Shown here one piece after another: positions 21,567 to 30,099 of a stretch of DNA of 64,000 nt; the first letter of the stretch is position 1, and the number at the start of each line of letters is the position of its first letter. The stretch is from assembly GCA_036558125.1 (NCBI GenBank), contig DATBGE010000082.1, positions 124,001-188,000 on the forward strand, written 5' to 3'. The stretch comes from DATBGE01 sp036558125. Lineage in GTDB: Bacteria; Gemmatimonadota; Gemmatimonadetes; Gemmatimonadales; GWC2-71-9. The notes under the pieces were generated by a model that saw nothing but the letters and a program-made list of their open reading frames with translations, had not been told where the DNA came from and searched no databases. Made by a program: the position numbers and the translations under genes.

Positions 21567-23654
21567 ATGCCGAGTCCCTCCTTCAAGGTCATTGCTCCCT
21601 TCGAGCCGGCGGGAGATCAGCCGAAAGCCATCAAGGGTCTGAGCGAGGGTCTGCAGCGGGGAGCCCGCTATCAGACTCTTCTTGGTGTCACCGGGTCGGG
21701 AAAGACGATGACTCTGGCGCACGTCATCGCCAACTACGGCCGTCCTACGCTCGTCCTCTCGCACAACAAGACTCTGGCGGCGCAGTTGTACGGTGAGCTC
21801 CGCCAGTTCCTGCCCCATAACGCGGTGGAGTACTTCGTCTCGTACTACGACTACTACCAGCCCGAGGCGTACGTCCCCCAGACCGACGTCTACATCGAGA
21901 AAGACGCTTCGATCAACGCGGATCTCGAGAGCCTGCGGCTCCGGGCCACCTCGAGCCTGATGGAACGGGACGACGTCGTGATCGTCGCAACCGTGAGCGC
22001 GATTTACGGCCTGGGAGATCCGATCGAATATCGCAAGCTCATGATGAGTGCCAAAGTCGGGGAGGCGTTGGGACGGGACGCCCTGCTCGCCGATCTGGTC
22101 CGGATCCAGTACCAGCGGAACGACGTCTCATTCGAGCAGGGAACCTTTCGGGTCCGGGGAGACACGGTCGAGATCTTCCCTGCCTACTCCGAGCAAGCCC
22201 TCCGGGTCGAGTTCTGGGGAGACGTGATCGAGCGGATCACCAAGGTTCACCCGGTGACGGGCGAGCCCCTCACGACTCTGGATCGCTGCGCCGTCTACCC
22301 GGCGACCCACTTTGTCACTGAGCGCGCGACCATTGAACGGGGCGTAAAGGCGATTCGGGCCGAGTTGTCGGAGCGCCTGGCGGTCCTGCGTGGAGCCGGG
22401 AAGCTCCTCGAGGCGCAGCGGCTGGAATCGCGCACGACGTTCGATGTCGAAATGATGCTGGAGGTGGGCACCTGCGCGGGGATCGAGAATTACTCGCGAC
22501 ACCTCACCGGGCGTCGCGAAGGTGAGCGCCCCGCCTGCCTGCTGGATTATTTCCCGCCCGAGTTTCTCGTCGTCGTGGACGAGTCTCACGTCTCGCTTCC
22601 TCAGATCGGCGGGATGTACAACGGGGACCGGGCCCGGAAGCAAACCTTGGTGGAGTACGGCTTCCGCCTTCCTTCGGCGCTGGACAACCGGCCCCAGACC
22701 TTCGACGAGTTCATGTCTCTGGTTCCCCGGATGATTTCGCTCTCCGCGACTCCGGGCGATTACGAGCTGGGCCTCTCCGGTGGAGTGGCGGTCGAACAGG
22801 TCATCCGGCCCACCGGATTGGTGGATCCCGAGGTGGACGTTCGGCCGGTGAAGGGTCAGGTGGACGATCTTCTGGGAGAGATCCGCGCCCGAGTCGAACG
22901 GCGCGAAAGGGTTCTGGTCACCACCCTGACCAAGCGGATGTCGGAAGATCTCACCGACTACCTGCAGCAGACCGGTGTCCGGGTTCGCTATCTCCATTCC
23001 GACATCGATGCGATCGAGCGGATGGAAATCCTCCGCGGGCTTCGCCTGGGAGACTTCGACGTCCTGGTCGGAATCAACCTGCTGCGGGAGGGACTCGACC
23101 TGCCCGAGGTTTCACTGGTTGCCATCCTGGACGCCGACCAGGAGGGATTTCTCCGTTCCGACCGGGCCCTGATCCAGACGGTGGGCCGCGCCGCCCGCAA
23201 TATCAACGGTCGCGGAATCCTCTACGCCGACCGGATGACCGGATCCATGCAGCGCGCGTTGGCGGAAATGAGCCGCCGCCGTACCATCCAGCTCGAGTAC
23301 AATCGAGTCCACGACATTACGCCCCGCTCCATTGTGAAGTCCATGGAGCAGGTCCGGCTCACCACGCGCGTGGCCGACGCGCGTACCGAGAAGCCCGCGC
23401 CCCGAAGCGAGACGCTCGCCGTTGCCGATCTCCACGATCCGGCCAAACGGGCTCAGGCCATCGCAGCCCTCGAGCGGCAGATGAAGGAAGCAGCCGCCAA
23501 CCTCGAGTTTGAGATCGCCGCGGTCCTCCGCGATCAACTCAACGACCTGCGCGCGGTGGACGCCCCCGATGTCCAGCGCGCCGGCTTTTCCGGGCAATCA
23601 GCGCCGCCCCGGATGCGGAGGCCCGGTGCCGCCGCCCGCCGCCGCCGCGCCTGA
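21567..23654 (+). CDS. uvrB: Excinuclease ABC subunit B
   Basis: UvrB, the damage-verification helicase of nucleotide excision repair, 695 residues. It shows Walker A GVTGSGKTMT near residue 40 and the beta-hairpin tyrosines in YYDYYQPEAYVP. DESH is the helicase motif II, and GRAARN lies in motif VI. The C-terminal UVR domain (ALERQMKEAAANLEFEIAAVLRDQL) contacts UvrC. ATG 21567 is preferred over an in-frame extension from 21501 because the conserved FKVIAPFEPAGDQPKAI begins just after it. The TGA overlaps tsaE (TGATG). Confidence 0.97.
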   Translation: MPSPSFKVIAPFEPAGDQPKAIKGLSEGLQRGARYQTLLGVTGSGKTMTLAHVIANYGRPTLVLSHNKTLAAQLYGELRQFLPHNAVEYFVSYYDYYQPEAYVPQTDVYIEKDASINADLESLRLRATSSLMERDDVVIVATVSAIYGLGDPIEYRKLMMSAKVGEALGRDALLADLVRIQYQRNDVSFEQGTFRVRGDTVEIFPAYSEQALRVEFWGDVIERITKVHPVTGEPLTTLDRCAVYPATHFVTERATIERGVKAIRAELSERLAVLRGAGKLLEAQRLESRTTFDVEMMLEVGTCAGIENYSRHLTGRREGERPACLLDYFPPEFLVVVDESHVSLPQIGGMYNGDRARKQTLVEYGFRLPSALDNRPQTFDEFMSLVPRMISLSATPGDYELGLSGGVAVEQVIRPTGLVDPEVDVRPVKGQVDDLLGEIRARVERRERVLVTTLTKRMSEDLTDYLQQTGVRVRYLHSDIDAIERMEILRGLRLGDFDVLVGINLLREGLDLPEVSLVAILDADQEGFLRSDRALIQTVGRAARNINGRGILYADRMTGSMQRALAEMSRRRTIQLEYNRVHDITPRSIVKSMEQVRLTTRVADARTEKPAPRSETLAVADLHDPAKRAQAIAALERQMKEAAANLEFEIAAVLRDQLNDLRAVDAPDVQRAGFSGQSAPPRMRRPGAAARRRRA

Positions 23655-24061
23655 TGCGGGAGCTGACCGAATCAGACCTCAACGCCGAGGGTGAGGCGTT
23701 GGGCCGCAGCCTCCCATCGGGAGCCGTGCTCGCTTTTGAGGGAGACCTCGGCGCCGGCAAGACCACCTTCATTCGGGCCATCGCGCGCGGCCTCGGCGTC
23801 ACCCTTCCCGCAACGAGTCCCTCCTATGCCCTCGTGCACCGCTACGAGGGACGGCGCGGACCGATCTACCATCTCGACTGCTACCGGCTGCGGAATCCGG
23901 AGGAAGCCCGGGATCTGGATTGGCAGGGACTGGTCGCCGACGGCGACGCCATTCTGGTCGAGTGGCCCGAGCGTGCAGCGGGGTGGGTGCCGACTCCCAC
24001 GATCCGGTTCCGTCTCCATCATCTCGCCGACGCCGCGCGCCGCGGCCTGGAGCGTCTTTGA
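23654..24061 (+). CDS. tsaE: tRNA t6A biosynthesis ATPase TsaE
   Basis: A 135-residue P-loop protein with GDLGAGKTTF (Walker A, near residue 30) and the conserved SPSYALVHRYEG and HLDCYRL segments of TsaE (YjeE). TsaE helps the TsaB-TsaD complex add threonylcarbamoyl to A37 of ANN-decoding tRNAs. Both ends overlap neighbouring genes by one base (TGATG), and tsaB follows directly. tsaD is not in the window. Confidence 0.93.
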   Translation: MRELTESDLNAEGEALGRSLPSGAVLAFEGDLGAGKTTFIRAIARGLGVTLPATSPSYALVHRYEGRRGPIYHLDCYRLRNPEEARDLDWQGLVADGDAILVEWPERAAGWVPTPTIRFRLHHLADAARRGLERL

Positions 24062-24738
24062 TGTGGCTGGCGATCGATACCGCCACCGATCGCGCCTCGG
24101 TCGCGCTGGGGCTGCCCGGCTCCGTCCTTGCCGAGGAGGAGATCTCCGGTGCGCGGCGTCATGCGTCGCACCTCCTCCCGACGATCCTTGAAGCGTTGCG
24201 GCGCGTAGGAGCAGGTCTGCCCGAGATCGAAGCCATCGTTCTGGCGGATGGGCCCGGCAGCTTCACGGGGCTCAGAGTCGGGGCCGCGGTCGCCAAGGCT
24301 CTAGTAGAGAGCCAGCCGATCACCCTCTGGAGTACGCCATCGCTGCTCTCTTCGGCCGCGGCGCTTGGGCAGGACGGACGTTTGGTCCTTGCGGTGAGCG
24401 ATGCGCTGCGAGGTGAGCTATTCGCCGCGGCGTACCGGGTCTCTTCGAGTCGCGTAGATACCGTGCTCGCGCCCTCGGTCCACCGGGCCGACGACCTGAA
24501 CGCTTCTGGCCTCGTACCTCAGGTGGTCACCGGCCCGGCCGCCGACAGGATGGGCGGGGTTCCAGCCTGGCCATCGGCTGCCACATTGCTTCGTCTGATC
24601 GGTTTGTCGGGGGGAGTCCGCCGGACTGCCGACCCCCGCCGGTGGGAGCCGGAGTATGGCCGTCCCGCTGAAGCGCAGGTGCAGTGGGAACGCACCCATG
24701 GACGACCGTTACCGAATCCGGCCAGCCTCTCCAGCTGA
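24061..24738 (+). CDS. tsaB: tRNA t6A biosynthesis protein TsaB
   Basis: A 225-residue ASKHA-fold protein beginning with MWLAIDTATDRASVAL. It has the ADGPGSFTGLRVG motif near residue 60 that marks TsaB (YeaZ), the scaffold partner of TsaD in t6A synthesis. ATG 24061 overlaps the tsaE TGA. In-frame codons back to 23920 are open but lie within tsaE and are not TsaB-like. Its 3' end overlaps the acetyltransferase gene by 41 bases. Confidence 0.92.
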   Translation: MWLAIDTATDRASVALGLPGSVLAEEEISGARRHASHLLPTILEALRRVGAGLPEIEAIVLADGPGSFTGLRVGAAVAKALVESQPITLWSTPSLLSSAAALGQDGRLVLAVSDALRGELFAAAYRVSSSRVDTVLAPSVHRADDLNASGLVPQVVTGPAADRMGGVPAWPSAATLLRLIGLSGGVRRTADPRRWEPEYGRPAEAQVQWERTHGRPLPNPASLSS

Positions 24739-25156
24739 CGCGGCCATCCTCAGCCTCCTCGAGCGTCGCTGCTTCAGCGATCCGTGGAGTGCCGACGGAT
24801 TTCGTGAGGTTCTCTCCGCGCCGGTCTGCTTCGGACTCGTGGCCGCCAAAGGCAAGGACGTTCAGGGGTACTTCTTGGCCCGGCTGGTGGCGGGTGAGGG
24901 TGAAGTGCTCAATCTCGCCGTAGATCCCGATCACCGCCGCCGCGGGGTCGGCCGGGCTCTTCTTGAAGCGGGCCTCCGCGAACTGCAGCTTCGTGGAGGC
25001 CGGGAAGTGTTCCTCGAAGTGAGGGAGTCCAATGCCAGCGCTCGAGCCATGTACCTGGCCCGGGGATTCCGGGTCGTCGGGGCCAGGCAGCGCTATTACC
25101 GGCAGCCGGTGGAGGATGCCTTGGTTCTGCACCTGCCGCTTCCCGCCACTGCGTGA
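24698..25156 (+). CDS. rimI: Ribosomal protein S18 alanine N-acetyltransferase-like GNAT
   Basis: A GNAT acetyltransferase of about 152 residues with the acetyl-CoA motif VDPDHRRRGVGRALLEAG and the C-terminal ESNASARAMYLARGFRVVG, both typical of RimI. The position after tsaE-tsaB is a common bacterial order (tsaB-rimI). ATG 24698 (MDDRYRIRPASP) was chosen because the fold starts there. An ATG at 24656 would lengthen it by 14 residues and deepen the overlap with tsaB. The substrate may be S18 or another N-terminus. Confidence 0.87.
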   Translation: MDDRYRIRPASPADAAILSLLERRCFSDPWSADGFREVLSAPVCFGLVAAKGKDVQGYFLARLVAGEGEVLNLAVDPDHRRRGVGRALLEAGLRELQLRGGREVFLEVRESNASARAMYLARGFRVVGARQRYYRQPVEDALVLHLPLPATA

Positions 25157-25263
25157 ATGTGCCACCGCCGATGTAGATTCTGGTTAGTGTGGAGGACCGC
25201 CCTGCCGCTAGCGTCACGGCGTCCGCCGTTCCCGTCCAGTCACGCCTGAGTTTGGAGGTTCCT

Positions 25264-25755
25264 GTGAGCAGCCGCAGCCTGAACAAAGTGATTCTGATCG
25301 GAAACCTCGGCGCTGACCCCGAGGTGCGCAGCACCAACAATGGAACCCGCGTCGCGACGCTGTCGGTGGCCACCAGCCGCCAGTGGAATGGTCAGGGAGG
25401 AGACAAGCAGGAAAAGACCGAGTGGCACAAGGTGATCTTGTGGAACAACAGCCGGGGTACTGGCCTGGCCGATATCGCGGAAAAGTTCTGCAAGAAGGGA
25501 GACAAGGTCTACGTCGAGGGTCGCATCGAATATCGCTCCTGGCAGGATCGGGAGGGCCAGACTCGCTACACCACCGAAATCGTCGCCTCGGACATCATTC
25601 TCTTAGGCGGGCGGCAGGGTGGGACGGGGGCCGAATCGGCTCCGGCCCGGGTTGGCGCCACAGCTGCGGCAGCCGGTCCGAAGAAGGAGGGAAAGGAAGG
25701 GTTCGAGGACTTCCCGGAGGCCCTGGACTCCGAGGACGACGACCTTCCGTTCTGA
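25264..25755 (+). CDS. ssb: Single-stranded DNA-binding protein
   Basis: A 163-residue SSB. The OB fold starts with SLNKVILIGNLGADPEVR and contains WHKVILWN and VYVEGRIEYRSW, followed by a flexible linker. The acidic tip ends DDDLPF and recruits repair and replication partners. GTG 25264 has GGAGG at 25254-25258, an ideal ribosome-binding site. In-frame codons back to 25189 are not SSB-like. It has its own hairpin terminator. Confidence 0.96.
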   Translation: MSSRSLNKVILIGNLGADPEVRSTNNGTRVATLSVATSRQWNGQGGDKQEKTEWHKVILWNNSRGTGLADIAEKFCKKGDKVYVEGRIEYRSWQDREGQTRYTTEIVASDIILLGGRQGGTGAESAPARVGATAAAAGPKKEGKEGFEDFPEALDSEDDDLPF

Positions 25756-25763
25756 GGCTCCAA

Positions 25764-25792
25764 CACCCGCCGGTGAGGGCTGCCGGCGGGTG
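25764..25792 (+). terminator. Hairpin terminator after ssb
   Basis: CACCCGCCGG (25764-25773) pairs with CCGGCGGGTG (25783-25792) around a nine-base loop. The T-rich tail is weak (GCTTTGAC). It lies nine bases after the ssb stop. The remaining gap to 26004 contains TATATT at 25962-25967, a possible -10 for the next gene, but no gene. Confidence 0.7.
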
Positions 25793-26004
25793 GCTTTGAC
25801 CCTCGCTTAAAGCACGCGGATCAAGGCATGCTGCCAAGGATCCGACCCTGCCAAACGGCCTTCCCCGGTTTGCGCTGATGTGGGTTAACGGGCGACGCAG
25901 CAACGCGTTACGCTGACTGCCCTCGTGTGATCTCTAGGTGGCGCGCTGGATGCAGTTGGCCTATATTGGCTTGCCCCCCACGAACATCAAGCGAGGGTTG
26001 TGAA

Positions 26005-27219
26005 ATGACTGGCTCAAGCCCAAGTCGCCTCTTCGCCGTCTTCGCGGCTCTGGCCCTGCCCGGCGTAGTGCTGGCCCAGACCCCCCGACCCGACTCTCAC
26101 GAGGTCCGGCCGGGCGACACGCTTTGGGACCTGTCCCGCCAGTATTTCGGCGATCCCTTCCTCTGGCCCGAGATCTACCGGCTCAATACCAACGTGGTGG
26201 AAGATCCGCACTGGATCTACCCCGGTGAGGTCCTGCGTCTGCAGGGTGGGCCCGACGTCGCCGCGGTGCCGACCGAGGATACCCCGGTTCCGCCCGAACC
26301 TGGCGCGCCGGTGTCGGCTGAAGCTGCGCCCGATTCCGGCGGCCTGGCCGAGGTCCCCTCCGATTCCAACATGGCCGAGCCTGGGCTCGCCGAGGCACAG
26401 GTCGGGGAGCTACAGGACACCCAGCCTGAGCGCGACGCTGACGACTTGAGCGTGCTCTTCGGCAACCAGCAGCAGGCGGTGGACAAAGGAATCGAAGGCG
26501 GCATCAGCCGGCTTTACCGTCCCATCCGCGAGGACGAGTTCTACAGCTCGGGCTTCCTCTCAGAGGATCAGAAGCTTCCGTTCGGGAAGCTGCTCGGCTC
26601 CGTTACTCCCCAGCAGATCAGCAGCGCGTCGCCTCACAAGGGTGCGCGGATCTATTCCGAGGTCGGGGTCCGTCCGCCCGCGGGGGCGAAGTATGAGGTT
26701 GGCGATACTCTCCTCATCGTCCGCATCGACCGGGAGATCAATGATTGGGGCCTGGTGATCGTGCCGACCGGCCTGGTCCGGGTCACCGATGTGAGCAGCG
26801 CCGAAGATGTCGGCGTCGTGGTTCAGCAATACGGCCAGATCCTGAACAATCAGCTTCTCCTTCCGGCCGAGAAGTTCCCGGACCCGGGCAACGTTCGCAG
26901 CGTGCCGATATCGGATGGAGTCCATGGGCATGTCATCCAGAGCCGGGACCTGCAGCAGATGAAGGGCCCGCTCGACGTGCTCTTCATTGATCGCGGTCGT
27001 AAGGATGGGGTCAACCTGGGAGACATCTTCGAAGTCCGCGCCCCCAAGCGGTATGTCGAGGCGCCTCAGGGAGAGGCCGAAACACTCGACGAGGTAATGG
27101 CGCTGGTCCAGGTGGTGCACGTCGGCGAGCAATCGTCTTCCGTCCGCATTGCGAAAGTCATCCAGCCCAACATCCGGCCCGGTGCCGGAGTCCGTCAGGT
27201 CGCGAAGCTTCCGTCCTGA
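26005..27219 (+). CDS. Exported LysM-domain protein
   Basis: A 404-residue protein with signal peptide (LFAVFAALALPGVVLAQ). A LysM domain follows at residues about 28-80 (HEVRPGDTLWDLSRQYFGDP to YPGEVLRL), which would bind peptidoglycan in the periplasm. A proline- and acid-rich linker leads to a C-terminal region of unknown fold containing LDVLFIDRGRKDGVNLGDIFEV. ATG 26005 has GAGGG at 25992-25996 upstream; the in-frame part from 25927 is not signal-like. A strong terminator follows, so it is probably monocistronic. It may tether the cell wall or sense envelope state. Confidence 0.85.
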   Translation: MTGSSPSRLFAVFAALALPGVVLAQTPRPDSHEVRPGDTLWDLSRQYFGDPFLWPEIYRLNTNVVEDPHWIYPGEVLRLQGGPDVAAVPTEDTPVPPEPGAPVSAEAAPDSGGLAEVPSDSNMAEPGLAEAQVGELQDTQPERDADDLSVLFGNQQQAVDKGIEGGISRLYRPIREDEFYSSGFLSEDQKLPFGKLLGSVTPQQISSASPHKGARIYSEVGVRPPAGAKYEVGDTLLIVRIDREINDWGLVIVPTGLVRVTDVSSAEDVGVVVQQYGQILNNQLLLPAEKFPDPGNVRSVPISDGVHGHVIQSRDLQQMKGPLDVLFIDRGRKDGVNLGDIFEVRAPKRYVEAPQGEAETLDEVMALVQVVHVGEQSSSVRIAKVIQPNIRPGAGVRQVAKLPS

Positions 27220-27246
27220 TCGGCCGGTCGGTGATCGCAAGTCTTC

Positions 27247-27274
27247 ACGAGGGGCGCTCTCGGGCGCCCCTCGT
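27247..27274 (+). terminator. Rho-independent terminator after the LysM gene
   Basis: An 11-bp stem, ACGAGGGGCGC (27247-27257) with GCGCCCCTCGT (27264-27274), has a six-base loop and is followed by the T-rich CGTTGTTATGTTTCT. Confidence 0.85.
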
Positions 27275-27328
27275 CGTTGTTATGTTTCTGCGCAGTCGAG
27301 CTGAGTCCAACCGGGGAAAGGGAGCTGC

Positions 27329-28276
27329 ATGAGCGGACGGATACTGATCACCGGCGGAGCAGGGTTCATCGGGTCCCACATAGCCGAAGAGCACCTCCGC
27401 GCCGGATGGGAGGTGACGGTGCTCGACGATCTGTCTCGCGGCAAGCAGAGCAATGTTCCCAAGGGTGCCCGGTTCGTAAAGGCCGACATCAGGTCTCCCG
27501 AGGCGCGTACGACCGTTGCGAAGGGTGGCTTCACGGTGGTGAATCACCACGCGGCCCAGATCGACGTGCGAGTCTCGGTCAGCCAGCCGTCCTACGATGC
27601 CGGCATCAACCTGGTCGGGTTGATCAACCTGCTTGAAGGCGCCGCCGAAGGCGGGGTGAAGCGGGTGGTCTTCGCCAGCAGCGGCGGAGTGGTGTACGGC
27701 GACCCGGAGACCATCCCGACGCCGGAGAGCGCTCCCAAGCTTCCGATTTCACCGTACGGTGTGAGCAAACTCTCGGGAGAGTACTACCTCCGAACCCTGG
27801 GAGAGCTGAATGGTTTCGAGCGGGTGGCGCTGCGGTACGCCAATGTTTTCGGGCCGCGTCAGGACCCCAAGTCGGAAGCGGGCGTCATCTCGATCTTCGC
27901 CTCGCGCCTCCTGGGCGGTCAGCCGCTCACTGTCTTCGGTGACGGGCTCCAGACGAGGGACTATGTCTTCGTGCAGGATGTGGCCCGGGCGAATCTGGCC
28001 GCGTCTACGGCACAGGTGGCCCAGGGCGATCTCGACAGCACCGCCTTCAACATCGCCACCGGCACCCAGCGCAACGTTCTCGAGCTGGCCGAGGCAGTTG
28101 GAAAAATCGTCGGTCGCAAGCCGGAGTTGGAGTTTGCCCCACCGCGGCCGGGAGAACTGCGCCGCAACTCGCTGGTCATCGACAAGGCCCGTAATGGACT
28201 TCGCTGGACCCCGGTACATCGTTTCGAGGACGGCCTCGAACAACTCGTCAACTGGTTCAAGCGGGGAGCCCCCTGA
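27329..28276 (+). CDS. NAD-dependent epimerase, UDP-glucose 4-epimerase-like
   Basis: A 315-residue extended SDR with GGAGFIGSHIAEE, ASSGGVVYG and the catalytic SPYGVSK motif (Y143, K147), typical of GalE-like UDP-hexose epimerases. It would supply UDP-galactose or UDP-GalNAc for envelope glycans. It is the first gene after a terminator and overlaps tolQ by one base (TGATG), so it may be co-transcribed with the Tol-Pal genes. The substrate cannot be read from sequence alone. Confidence 0.85.
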   Translation: MSGRILITGGAGFIGSHIAEEHLRAGWEVTVLDDLSRGKQSNVPKGARFVKADIRSPEARTTVAKGGFTVVNHHAAQIDVRVSVSQPSYDAGINLVGLINLLEGAAEGGVKRVVFASSGGVVYGDPETIPTPESAPKLPISPYGVSKLSGEYYLRTLGELNGFERVALRYANVFGPRQDPKSEAGVISIFASRLLGGQPLTVFGDGLQTRDYVFVQDVARANLAASTAQVAQGDLDSTAFNIATGTQRNVLELAEAVGKIVGRKPELEFAPPRPGELRRNSLVIDKARNGLRWTPVHRFEDGLEQLVNWFKRGAP

Positions 28277-28977
28277 TGCAGCAGACCGGACCGTCGCTTT
28301 CCTCCGCGTGGGACCTGGTCCTCACCAGCAGTGTCGAAACCAAAGTCGTCCTGGCGGTCACCGCGACGTTCTCGCTGATCTCCTGGTTCATCATCGGACT
28401 CAAATGGTGGCAGTTCCACCGGCTCAAGAAGCAGGCCGATCGCTTCTTCTCCGAGCTGGAGCGGACCACCCGCCTCACGGACGCCTACCACGCGGTGATG
28501 AAGCTCCCGCCCTCACCCTATAACCGCCTGTTTCGCGAGTCGCTCAACTTCTACTCGGAGCTGCGTCCCGGCGGACTCAAGGATGAGGCGAACCGAGTGA
28601 CGTTGACGACGACCCAGGTCGAAGCATTAAAGATGGTCTTGGGCAAGGAGGTGGCCGCGGAGCGGGACTTGATGGCGCGATTCGTCTCCTGGCTGGCTAC
28701 GATCGGTTCCGTGAGTCCTCTGCTCGGTCTCCTGGGCACGGTGCTTGGCGTCATGGACGCGTTCATCGGTATCGCCTCCAAGGGCTCCGGGAATTTGTCC
28801 GCGGTCGCACCCGGCGTGGCGGAAGCCCTTGTTACCACGGTGGCGGGCCTGGCCGCCGCTATCCCGGCCGTGATTGCCTACAACGCCTATGTGAACCGGA
28901 TCGGTTTGTTCGCCGGTGAGCTGGAAGGCTTCGCCCACGAAATCGTGGGCAGCATGGCGAGAGAAGGGTTGCTGTAA
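28276..28977 (+). CDS. tolQ: Tol-Pal system protein TolQ (MotA/TolQ/ExbB family)
   Basis: A 233-residue inner-membrane protein with three transmembrane segments: near residues 20-42 (VVLAVTATFSLISWFIIGL), near 135-157 (ATIGSVSPLLGLLGTVLGVM) and near 178-200 (ALVTTVAGLAAAIPAVIAYNA). The GLLGTVLGVMDAF and VAEALVTTVAGLAAAIPA motifs define the family. With TolR it forms the proton-driven motor that pulls on Pal during outer-membrane constriction. tolR starts one base after its stop. ExbB is the alternative, but tolB and pal in the same run favour TolQ. Confidence 0.93.
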   Translation: MQQTGPSLSSAWDLVLTSSVETKVVLAVTATFSLISWFIIGLKWWQFHRLKKQADRFFSELERTTRLTDAYHAVMKLPPSPYNRLFRESLNFYSELRPGGLKDEANRVTLTTTQVEALKMVLGKEVAAERDLMARFVSWLATIGSVSPLLGLLGTVLGVMDAFIGIASKGSGNLSAVAPGVAEALVTTVAGLAAAIPAVIAYNAYVNRIGLFAGELEGFAHEIVGSMAREGLL

Positions 28978-28978
28978 A

Positions 28979-29410
28979 ATGTTGAGCGGACTGGGACGCG
29001 GCGGCCTCCGTGGTCACGGTGAGCTGCCGCTGAACGCGGATATCAACGTCACATCCCTGGTCGACGTCGCCTTCGTGCTGTTGATCATCTTCATGATCGC
29101 AGCACCCATCATGCAGGGTGGGGTGGACGTGCAGTTGCCCCGCGCCGAGGCGCGTCCGATCACCGCCCGTGAGGGCATGGTGGTTTCGGTCGATCGCCAG
29201 GGCCGGATCTTCATCGATCAGACTCAGGTCTCCTACAACGATTTTCGCATCACCTTCAAGTCGCTGGTCACGACACGGAAGCCGGCCTCGATCTACGTGC
29301 GGGCCGATTCGCGGGTGCCCTACGGCGATGTGGTGCGCGTTCTCGCCGTAATCCGCACTTCGGGAGTTCGAGACGTGGGCCTCGTCGCTCAGGACGAAAA
29401 CGCGCCGTGA
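28979..29410 (+). CDS. tolR: Tol-Pal system protein TolR (ExbD family)
   Basis: A 143-residue single-pass membrane protein with the family segment LNADINVTSLVDVAFVLLIIFMIAA near residues 20-45. The aspartate in SLVDV is the conserved proton-path residue. The periplasmic domain ends with GVRDVGLVAQ. It works with TolQ as the motor stator. ATG 28979 is chosen over in-frame codons that reach back into tolQ. The GTG of the next gene overlaps its TGA. Confidence 0.92.
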   Translation: MLSGLGRGGLRGHGELPLNADINVTSLVDVAFVLLIIFMIAAPIMQGGVDVQLPRAEARPITAREGMVVSVDRQGRIFIDQTQVSYNDFRITFKSLVTTRKPASIYVRADSRVPYGDVVRVLAVIRTSGVRDVGLVAQDENAP

Positions 29411-30099
29411 GATACGCCGCGGCGATCCGTCAACCGACCGGAGGTGTCGGAGCCGGTCTCATCGGCTCGGTGGCTGTTCACGCCGGCGTGGTCGCATTTC
29501 TCTGGGTCGTGGTACAGCCTCCTGCTCCATCGCCGCCGTCGTATGCCGTGGAACTGGTCGCGGCACCGGCGCCCAAGCCCGAGCAGAAACCCGCTCCCGA
29601 GACCGTCACTCGGCCGCCCGCCGAGCAGCCCGCTCCGACCAAGCCGGCGCCCAAGCCCCTGCCGAAGACCGCTCCGACACCTCCCCCCAAGCCCGCGGAG
29701 ACCGAGCAGAAGACCGAACCCAACCCCCGAACCACTGCGCAACAGGCCCCGCTGCCGGGTGAAAAACCCAGCACCGGATCGGACGCCGTGACCGTGAGCA
29801 CCCCGGGCCTCGCGTTTGCGTTCCCCGAGTACCTTCGGAACATCGTCCAGGAGGTCTACCGGCGCTGGGACCGTCCCATGGGCTCCTCGCTCAAGGCCGA
29901 GGTGAGCTTCCTCATTCTGCGAGACGGCACGGTGCGGGAGATCAGAGTAACGAGTGGGTCCGGAAATTTTTCGTTCGATCTCGCCGCCCAGGGTGCCATC
30001 GAAGCGGCGGGAGCCGCCAAGGCCTTCGGGCCGCTTCCCGACGGGTATGAGGCCGACGTCCTGCCCGTCTCCTTCTACTTCACGCCACGTCCGCAATGA
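29407..30099 (+). CDS. TolA/TonB-like energy transducer
   Basis: A 230-residue protein with one N-terminal membrane anchor (LIGSVAVHAGVVAFLWVVVQ, near residues 18-37). A long proline-, lysine- and alanine-rich periplasmic spacer spans about residues 38-135, before a C-terminal TonB/TolA-type domain (VYRRWDRPMGSSLKAEVSFLILRDGTVREIRV). It sits in the tolA position between tolR and tolB, so it should transmit force from TolQR to TolB-Pal. It overlaps both neighbours by four bases. The C-terminal domain reads more like TonB_C than E. coli TolA. Confidence 0.86.
   Translation: MRYAAAIRQPTGGVGAGLIGSVAVHAGVVAFLWVVVQPPAPSPPSYAVELVAAPAPKPEQKPAPETVTRPPAEQPAPTKPAPKPLPKTAPTPPPKPAETEQKTEPNPRTTAQQAPLPGEKPSTGSDAVTVSTPGLAFAFPEYLRNIVQEVYRRWDRPMGSSLKAEVSFLILRDGTVREIRVTSGSGNFSFDLAAQGAIEAAGAAKAFGPLPDGYEADVLPVSFYFTPRPQ

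Noticed and set aside
23920..24060. N-terminal extension of TsaB
   Set aside because: The extension is arginine-rich, out-of-frame tsaE sequence; TsaB proteins begin with the segment at ATG 24061.
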